A DNA stretch of 24,679 nucleotides. It comes from Cylindrodendrum hubeiense. Taxonomy: Eukaryota > Ascomycota > Sordariomycetes > Hypocreales > Nectriaceae. The notes under the pieces were generated by a model that saw only the letters and a program-made list of their open reading frames with translations, was not told the DNA's origin and did not search any database. Below, piece after piece: positions 17,875-24,679 of this stretch. Location of the stretch: positions 1 to 24,679 of the forward strand of contig JAANBB010000526.1 of assembly GCA_014621425.1 (NCBI GenBank). The letters run 5' to 3'. How positions within the stretch are numbered: position 1 is the stretch's first letter; the number at the start of each line of letters is the position of its first letter. Made by a program: the position numbers and the translations under genes.

Positions 17875-19460
17875 ATGGCGGAGAACACGAACCCGGCTCC
17901 CCTGGAGCAGGATATTAACCCCTGGTCCGTGGAGGGCGCCCAGGGCGCGGACGGCGAGGTCGTGGCCATCGACTACGACGCCATTTGCAAGTAGGCAATC
18001 CCAGAAGCGCAGAAGCGCAGAATCGCACCAGATTTGGGATACTGGGAGACACTAACTAGCTTCTCTACTACAGCAAATGGAAGACGTCCAAGATTGACAC
18101 GGCCCTCCTCGAGCGCTTCGAGAAGGTGACGGGCCACAAGCCGCACCGCTGGCTACGACGCGGCCTCTTCTTCAGCCACCGCGACTTTGACAAGATCCTG
18201 ACCCGACACGAGCGCGGCGAGCCCTTCTTCCTGTACACTGGCCGCGGCCCTAGCACCGGCAGCCTGCACCTGGGACACACGATCCCCCTCAAGTTCACCA
18301 AGTGGCTGCAGGATGTGTTCGACGTGCCGCTGGTATTCATGTTGACGGATGACGAGAAGGCCCTGTTCAAGGACAACCTGACTTTCGAGGACACCCTGTC
18401 GTATGCCATGGAGAATGCGCGCGACATCATTGCCCTCGGCTTCGACGTCAAGAAGACGTTCCTGTACAGTGATCTGAAGTACCTGAGCAACCACTTCCTT
18501 ATGAACGCCTGGGAGTTCTCTAAGCTCGTCACCTTCAACCAGGTCCGCGGCGCCTTTGGCTTCGATGGAAGGTTCGCATTCTCCTCGTTCTCTCATTTCG
18601 CCACAATGCGCTAACCACGCTACAGCTCCAACGTCGGCAAGATCTTCTTCCCGTCAGTCCAATGCGTTGCTGCGTTTGCCACCTCGTACCCCGAGATCTG
18701 GTCGGACAAGCCGGCGACTGAGCGAACAAAGGCCATTGCCAAGATTCCCTGCCTCATCCCCATGGGCATTGACCAAGACCCGTACTTCCGTCTTGTCCGA
18801 GACAACGCCCACCGCATGCGATTCCCTTCGCCGAAGCCTTCTTTGATCCACTCCAAGTTCCTTACTGCTCTTCAGGGTGCTGGCGGCAAGATGTCGTCGT
18901 CGAACCCCAACTCGGCCATTTTCATGACCGACACTGCCAAGCAGATCAAGGTACGTACCCACAACATTGATATAAAGGCTATTCGAGCCAATGTACATTG
19001 CAGAGTTTAGGTGGCAGCTGCTAACATGATCAACCACTATTAGACCAAGATTAACAAGTATGCCTTCAGCGGTGGCCAAGTCAACATTGAGGAGCACCGA
19101 AAACTTGGAGGTAACCCAGATGTTGATGTGTCCTACATCTACCTGACGTACTTTGAGGAAGACGACGAGAGGCTGGAGAAGATCTACAAGGATTACAAGA
19201 GCGGCGAGCTTCTTACGGGAGAGCTGAAGAAGATGGCCATCGAGTCGCTCCAGCCCTTCGTCCAGGACTTCCAGGAGCAGCGAAAGCTTGTCACAGACGA
19301 GGTTCTGGAGTCGTTCATGAAGCCCCGCAGGTTGGAGTGGAAGGGAAACCAGAACCCGCTGCCCAAGGAGGAGGTTAAGAAGGACGAGAAGAAGAAGACT
19401 GAGAAGAAGAAGGCCGAGCCCAAGGCCGCCGAGACTACTGAGCTGCCCATTCGGGAATGA
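17875..19460 (+). CDS. WRS1: Cytoplasmic tryptophanyl-tRNA synthetase
   Basis: Four exons (17875-17990, 18074-18571, 18626-18950, 19044-19460) encode 451 residues. Introns are 83, 54 and 93 nt, each with CTAAC branch sites. The enzyme attaches tryptophan to tRNA-Trp in the cytosol and is a class I synthetase. [13 protein letters not shown] (residues 95-107) carries the HIGH-type HLGH signature. [11 protein letters not shown] (291-301) carries KMSSS, which closes over ATP. Between them lie [10 protein letters not shown] and [20 protein letters not shown]. The eukaryotic/archaeal-type extension [19 protein letters not shown] (59-77) marks it as the cytoplasmic rather than the mitochondrial enzyme. 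No mitochondrial presequence is visible. The C-terminus is a lysine/glutamate-rich tail ([16 protein letters not shown]), typical of eukaryotic synthetases. The start codon has an A/C-rich leader (GAATCATGGCG). The gene converges on DSN1. Confidence 0.95.
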
Positions 19461-20142
19461 AGATGAGGAGTAATGGGACAGGGAGAAAACGGCTTTTCTA
19501 GGCAGGGCTTCAGGCCTTGACGGGATGGTATCCTCGAGGTGGACGGGCTTGTAGTCCTGGTCGTTGATGATATCCTCACATCCAAAAGCAAATATCATGA
19601 AATGTCGTCTTTGCATACTCTTGTGAAGCTATTCAGTACATGCTTTTGTTTCGTTTACAAGATGTTAAATGCTCCGTGGTGGAGCGACCTCTCAACGCTC
19701 AACCCACCCGATCACGCGAGGCGGAAGATAAATTGGGCGGCAATGGCCATGTAAGATGCATATATGGAAGAGGAAGAAGAAAAACGTCAACTCTTTGGAA
19801 TCTGTAGCCCGCTTGTACAATGCGTCTCCTTTGCACTCCTTGCACGTGTAGAAAAACCTCCCTCGTGTCCATTTACCCTGTCCCAACGGGGGAGGGGATT
19901 CCGCCTCCCAAACTCCACAGGATGCCAACTCCTAAAGCCAAGGTCCGAGAACAAAAACCACACCCGCAAATAAACGAGAAAAACCACAGGGCCGCCGCAG
20001 TAGCCCCCGGCACGTGGCGCTGAGCCGGGGGGAGTATCAAGAAGAAGGGAGAGTGAAAGGAAAAAGAAGGAACTCGTCTCGTCATCAATTTCGTAGTCCA
20101 TAAGTAGTCGAGCAACTTTTTGGTCGAGTCCTGGTTTCACCT
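19461..20142. other. Convergent 3' intergenic region
   Basis: This 682-bp spacer lies between the stop codons of the synthetase (+) and DSN1 (-). It is AT-richer than the genes and carries purine-rich stretches (GGAAGAGGAAGAAGAAAAACG near 19764). Open frames on both strands overlap each other and resemble nothing known. It is read as two 3' UTRs. Confidence 0.5.
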
Positions 20143-21764
20143 TCACCCGCCGCCTTCTGGGAGGATGTTGCCCAGACTCCTCAGCACTTCCAAGACGGGC
20201 ATTTCCTTGGTGCCGGCCCTGGCCTTTTCGCGCTCGTCCCGTTGGCGGAGGCGGAGGGCGCTGATGCTGAGGACCTTTTCTGCCTCTTTCCCGGCCACTA
20301 GGACCCGTTGCTCGAGTTTGTGGACGTTGTCGGAGAGCTGGTCAACCTGGAATTCGAGAGCGGACTGGATGGTGCGCAGTCGGGATTCGGTTTGCGATCG
20401 AATCGTCTCGAATGAGACGGCTTCGTCGGCCAGGTAGCCCCTAATCTTGCCCTCCTCCGGATCTAGAAGATCAAAGTCTGGCAAGACTATGGGGACTGCT
20501 TCGTTCTCGGCAAACAGAGACGGTTGCTCAGGGGGTGGTTTCCGTATTGCTTGCCAAGCCTTCTTTTCTTCTTGTAACCTATGCATCAAAGTTAGGAGCC
20601 GCAATGCAAGCCTCTCTCCGTGATTCACTGACCTCTTCACATTAATTTCCAGTTGTGCCATCTTCTCGTCAAGCTCCATGTTCTTGGGGTTGGGCTGCAG
20701 GACCACGGGTGCCTTGGGCACCTCGTCGTCTCTGCTAAACCAATTCGAGAACTCTGATCGAGCTGCGAAATCTTTAAGTAATTGATCCTGGATCGCGCGA
20801 GCTACAGAAAACATTGTCAGCATCTCCGTTCGCAAGGTTTGTTGTTCAGTAGCATAGTCAAGGGTCACTCACCACCAAGTATGGCACTCGAATTAGGCGT
20901 TCCATGGGGTGGCTTCTCGGCCAGGGCGCGTTCACCGCACCACGTTAAAAGCTGCTTCATCCTTCGCGGCTCCGGCAGATCAGCACCGATGTGCTTGTAG
21001 AAACCAGCCGGTTCGACCTCTCGATGCGGAATCGCGGTTTGGCCACTGTCGATAAGGGAGCTCGCTCGCCGCCCACGCATCCCCAAGCTGCTGCGCCGGC
21101 TCCCGTTGCCCTTCTTTCGCATCTCCTTGTTCCGGTTGATGACCGGCGTGTCGCTCATCGGGAGCGCGATTTTGGCGGCTGCAATCGGGGCCTCACGCTC
21201 TGGTGACTCGTCCCAGTTTGGTACCGCGCGTTTGGGCGGTTCTGCTTCGTGCCCGCGCCTCGGTTGTTCTGCATCGTGCCCGCGTTTCTTCGATGCGCCA
21301 TTTGTCTGCGGCACCTCTTCGTCTGGCTTTTCCGCAGAGACTCGCGTGCTTTTCCTGGTTCCTTTCTTAGGGACCTTGCGGGGCGGCTCCTCGGTCGACG
21401 CGTCGACGCTAGCTTTCCGCCTGGTAGATTTCCTCGTCGACTTGGTTTTCACGGGTTCCGGTACCGTCGCCGTCGCCGTCGCTTCCTCCTCCTCGATCAC
21501 ATCAACAGCCGGTGTTGCATCCTTCGTAACGCGTTCCTTTGCCGCCGGTCGTCCTCGCCCCCGCCCCGGCTTCTTTGCGGGCTCGGGCTCGTCTGTCCTC
21601 TCCGTCTTGATCCTCTTTGACTTCCGCACAAACTGAAAGTCGTCATCCTGTTCGTAGTCGGCCACAGCTGCTGGACGGTTAGCGCTTCCCCCCCGCTGCG
21701 CGTCCTCATCGTGCCACATACCGGCGAGACGCTTGCTCGTCCGTCGCTCTGCCTGGTTGCTCAT
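20143..21764 (-). CDS. DSN1: Kinetochore MIND complex subunit Dsn1/Mis13
   Basis: Four exons (21764-21722, 21667-20873, 20801-20633, 20578-20143) encode 480 residues. Dsn1 is part of the Mis12/MIND complex that joins centromeric CENP-C to the Ndc80 complex. Residues 20-200 are basic, charged and disordered. RRSSLGMRGRRASSLI (205-220) is the Dsn1 motif with RRxS-type sites expected for Aurora B/Ipl1. PHREVEPAGFYKHIGADLPE (228-247) and MKQLLTWC follow, then coiled-coil segments, ending in MPVLEVLRSLGNILPEGGG. Introns of 54, 71 and 54 nt have GTATGT, GTGAGT and GTCAGT donors, with branch sites CTAAC, CTGAC and CTAAC. The two 54-nt introns lack stops and keep frame, so the unspliced reading also looks open. 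The ATG at 21764 has A at -3. An in-frame ATG at 21809 would add 15 residues, and the frame stays open further upstream. Confidence 0.9.
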
Positions 21765-21809
21765 GCTAAGAAGTTGTAGCGGCCGCCGAGTCGTCACCAG
21801 AGTCGTCAT

Positions 21810-22941
21810 GAGTGGCGCATTCGGGACCGCATGGACTCCGTGGTTCCGGGTGGTGGTCTGGAGGGGGCTCCGGCAGTCGATGTCGGGCCCGTGGTGAGTG
21901 GTCGCGCGGGCTTCAGAGTCGCGTCGCTTCGTGATATCGGGGCTGCCGTGGGTTCCGGATGCCGTAAAATTCGCGCAATCGGTGTCCTGGTTCAATTCGC
22001 GATGGTTCGGCCGTGCTCCGGGTCTCGGTGGTGGTTTGCGAGTCGCGACGAGGTTGTGATGGTTGAGGCGCATCACCTTGTTTACATGAGGATGATTTAC
22101 TACTTCTCGCGCTAAGCCTTTTTGGGGCACACTGGCGCCCCACTACCGCAACCACCCACCACCCATCGCACCCGTCAGGCCGTCACACGCCCACCACGAC
22201 ACTCTCTCTCCGCCAGTTCCAGACATTCATCGTCAGCAGCCTCGATAATCCAGCTACCTACTGTGCTCCGTACATGAGTCAACAACGGGAAACAACAACG
22301 GAATTCACAACACACCCAACGTATCCTCAATTAAATTAAATTCAATGCATTTATTCTCGTCATGTTCGATTGCGCGACTACCAACCATGTAGCTCTTGTT
22401 ACCTACAGCTACCTGCAAACCCAATTCCCAACACCACCAAAGACGTCATCCCCGTAGTTCCGAATCCCTAAACGCCCCCAGGCAGGGCAAATCCCACCTG
22501 GCCTAACACCTTTTTGATGTACGTCCCTGTGCCTTGCCAAAAATTTACGTACAAGTGAAATTTCGGGCTCGCGCCTCTCATCAAAGCTTCCCCGTGCGAG
22601 AGTCACATCCCCCTAAGAATCCCGTGGACGAGTCCCAAAAGCCTCGTCCACTAACCACGAACCTCAGACACCGATCCCCGTCCGGATGTTCCACTCGTCG
22701 TGAATTGTTGTACAGGCCGAAAAGATGTCAAGATTAGAAACAAGACAGATTTGGCAAGCCCCCAGAAGATCCAAATCCTCTGGCCCCCCCTATGTATATG
22801 TGCTTCGAGCCCCTTACATGTCCGCCTCTATCAGAGGCGCCATCATCCCCATCATTGCGGAAAGAAAGGGTCGTCCATGGAAGTCATTTTGTCGTCCAAG
22901 GAAGCCGATTCATCTTTGTCATCAGCAGATCGCAACTCGTT
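21810..22941 (-). promoter_or_regulatory. DSN1 upstream region and ATF1 3' UTR
   Basis: 1.1 kb separate the DSN1 start from the stop of the bZIP gene on the same strand. The DSN1 frame stays open to 22130 but without conserved sequence, and is treated as leader. An AT-rich stretch (AATTAAATTAAATTC near 22329-22343) stands out. A TGAGTCA site is at 22275-22281 and a GACGTCA CRE-like word at 22442-22448. The last few hundred bases before 22942 are the trailer of the bZIP gene. No other gene is seen. Confidence 0.45.
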
Positions 22942-24510
22942 CTATGAGAAACGCCGTTGGACACCCTGGCCAGCCATGACCGGTTGGTTGGACATTGGTG
23001 CACCCATGCCATAGGGGTTCATCTGGGGGTTGAAGGGTTCAACAACCTGAGACATAAAGGCACTGTGGAGGCCTTGCTGCTGCGTGACCGGACAGTCCTT
23101 GTGTGCGAGAAGAAGCGTCTTCAGGTTGACTACTTCTTCCCTCAGCTGGGTGATCTGCGCAGTCAAAGCATCATTCTCTGTGCTGAACATCTCCACCTTG
23201 GTCTGCAGGTTGGCAAGCCACTGCTTCTTTCGCTGACGGCACTTGAGAGCAGCCACACTATCATGTGTTAGTAATCACGGCTCGATGTGTACATGTTTGA
23301 ATTCAGAGCGAGACATACCGATTTCGCTCAAGGAAGTTCTTGCGCTTCTCCTCATCTGTCATCTTGGTTTTGGTTCCGTTTTCATCGTACTTCATATTAG
23401 ACTCGTCATCGGACATGTCCATGTCGTCAGGCATGGCCATAGGTCCGCTGTTGGTCTTGGCCTTCTTGGTGGGGGGGGCCTTTGAGGGAGCCTCATCGGC
23501 CTTTCGTCGACCATTCGTGGCGGGCGGGTTCTTCTTGTTCTTGCCTCGTGTATTAGGTCGGCCCTGGTCGCTATCGTCCGAGAGGCCACTGCCTTCGCTC
23601 ATACCGCGAGCGGAAGCAATCGAGCCACCATTGACGCTCGACATCTGTGGCGAAGTGTTCATATTCTGGGGTACAACGGGGGCTGGGTGTGCGTGGCTAG
23701 TTGCGCCCGAAGTGACAGCAAACTGGTTCGTCGATTGGGCCCCGTTCCTGCCCTGGGCAAGCATGAAAAGACCGTTGGCGGCGTCGTTGTCGTGAGGATC
23801 AAAGGGTCCAGACGCGGGCTTCGCCTCGGGCTTGACTACCGCGTTGCCGTTGGTAATCTCTTGGGGTTGAGAAGTGACCGACTGCGGTTGCTGTTGCGGA
23901 GCCTGTTGAGACTGTCCGGATGGTCGCTGATTACCGTTTATTTGGTCTCTCTTAGCAGCCGCGCTCATAGCAGTGCGGTGGAAATCAATGGTGCTGGGCG
24001 TGGCCCCTCCGCTGGCAAGCTGGGCAAATAGTGCTTGGGAGTTGGGGCTGGGCGCAGGAAACATAGACCCGCTGCCACCTGGAGTCAAACCCGACCTCAA
24101 GGAGGACTCGTTGGGTGTAGGGAAGCCGCCGCGCAGATGGGTATCACCGAAGTAGTCATTGGCAGGGCCAGAAAGCATGGCTGGGCTCAGAGGGCCAGTC
24201 CGCAACGAACCTCCACCCCAGTTGAATGGTGTCGCGTTGGGGCCGGGCAGGAGAGACGATGGTGAGGTTAAGGAGGCGACCGAGGGGAGCTTGGTGCCTC
24301 CTGGTGTCTCTGGCGCACCCCCGAAGGACTGCTCAAAGGGATTGGGCTCCAGACTGAGAGATCCGCCGACCGTGGCCGTGAAGTAGTCAGGAGTGTCGGT
24401 ACCTTGTTGTTGTCCAGGTCGAGGAGGAGGCGCAAGGGGTTTGGCGGCGTCGGCATTGGACGCGGCCTCTGGTTTCGCGGGCGGCTCGGCTTTTGCGTCG
24501 GTCGGGGCGT
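22942..24510 (-). CDS. ATF1: bZIP transcription factor Atf1/AtfA, 5' partial
   Basis: Two exons are visible (24510-23319 and 23257-22942), about 501 residues. The intron 23318-23258 is 61 nt, with a GTATGT donor and a CTAAC branch site. The first exon is missing: 24512-24511 is a CCGCAG acceptor preceded by a CCTAAC branch site, and no in-frame ATG lies between there and the window end. The N-terminal part (PPPRPGQQQGTDTPDYFTAT, LSLEPNPFEQSFGG, TPFNWGGGSLRTGPLSPAML) and the GGATPSTIDFHRTAMSAA block match the conserved Aft1/AtfA activation and recombination-regulating regions. The bZIP has the basic region NFLERNRVAALKCRQRKKQW, split by the intron at Arg-Val, and a leucine zipper through VVNLKTLLLAH. 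The C-terminal tail is Pro/Met/Gln-rich. In ascomycetes, AtfA is the nuclear target of the Hog1/Sty1 stress MAP kinase and binds CRE sites in genes for osmotic, oxidative and spore stress resistance. Confidence 0.93.
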
Positions 24511-24679
24511 CTGCGGGAGGTTAGGCGTGAGTAGAATGGACGACGACGACGACGGTGACGGTATTGACGGCGACAGGTGAAGAGGACGGGGGTAGAGAGC
24601 GGTGACGGAGATCGTGACGGCTACGGCAACGGAGACGAGACGGTAACGGGTGGTGGATGGGGATGACGGAAAGCGATGA
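24511..24679 (-). other. ATF1: Intron of the ATF1 gene, running off the window
   Basis: Read on the minus strand, this 169-nt stretch is pyrimidine-rich with many GTC/CGT units and ends in CCTAAC then CCGCAG. No convincing donor or upstream exon lies inside it, so it is probably the 3' part of a longer first intron. On the plus strand the same bases appear as GAC repeats near 24541-24553. Confidence 0.6.

Noticed and set aside
18654..19616. 320-codon minus-strand open frame
   Set aside because: It is antisense to the tryptophanyl-tRNA synthetase exons and introns. Its leucine-rich sequence is the mirror of lysine/glutamate-rich codons.
21106..21636. 176-codon plus-strand open frame
   Set aside because: Antisense shadow of DSN1 exon 2. 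The repeated Ser/Arg/Phe pattern mirrors DSN1's Lys/Ala/Glu codons.
22442..22448. GACGTCA CRE-like word near the ATF1 gene as an autoregulatory site
   Set aside because: It lies downstream of ATF1, not in its promoter, and a single 7-mer is expected by chance in a window of this size.

Overview
The window reads as a gene-dense stretch of a filamentous ascomycete chromosome, most likely a Sordariomycete and perhaps Hypocreales. Three things point there. Introns are short (50-99 nt), with GTANGT-like donors and CTAAC or CTGAC branch sites. The encoded proteins have the sequence style of Sordariomycete orthologues. CCTA/GGTAC-type microsatellites lie in the spacers. The lineage is inferred from sequence style, not from a search.

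Layout. Positions 1-2388 hold no gene I can support. A tRNA-Asp(GTC) follows at 2389-2460. Next come an HD-domain phosphohydrolase (2935-3567, +), a small F-box protein (4052-4624, +) and a GPI-anchored cysteine-rich wall protein with one intron (4947-5940, -). Positions 5941-11366 form a long gene-poor interval with microsatellites, a G-quadruplex-like tract and hairpins. A large serine-rich, mostly disordered protein follows (11367-14561, +). The U1 snRNP-C gene (15195-16024, -, five exons) is head-to-head with the p24 cargo receptor ERV25 (16355-17170, +, three exons). Cytoplasmic tryptophanyl-tRNA synthetase (17875-19460, +, four exons) converges on the kinetochore gene DSN1/MIS13 (20143-21764, -, four exons). 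The window closes with the Atf1/AtfA bZIP factor (22942-24510, -), whose first exon lies beyond the right edge.

The genes do not form a pathway or a cluster. They are housekeeping functions: splicing, ER-Golgi transport, tRNA charging, kinetochore and stress transcription. I found no mobile element, CRISPR array or secondary-metabolite cluster.

The most interesting signal is in U1-C. Its conserved N-terminus can only be rebuilt if a 6-nt microexon lies between two 60-nt-class introns, each with its own branch site. DSN1 contains two 54-nt stop-free introns whose length is a multiple of three, so plain ORF reading misses them.
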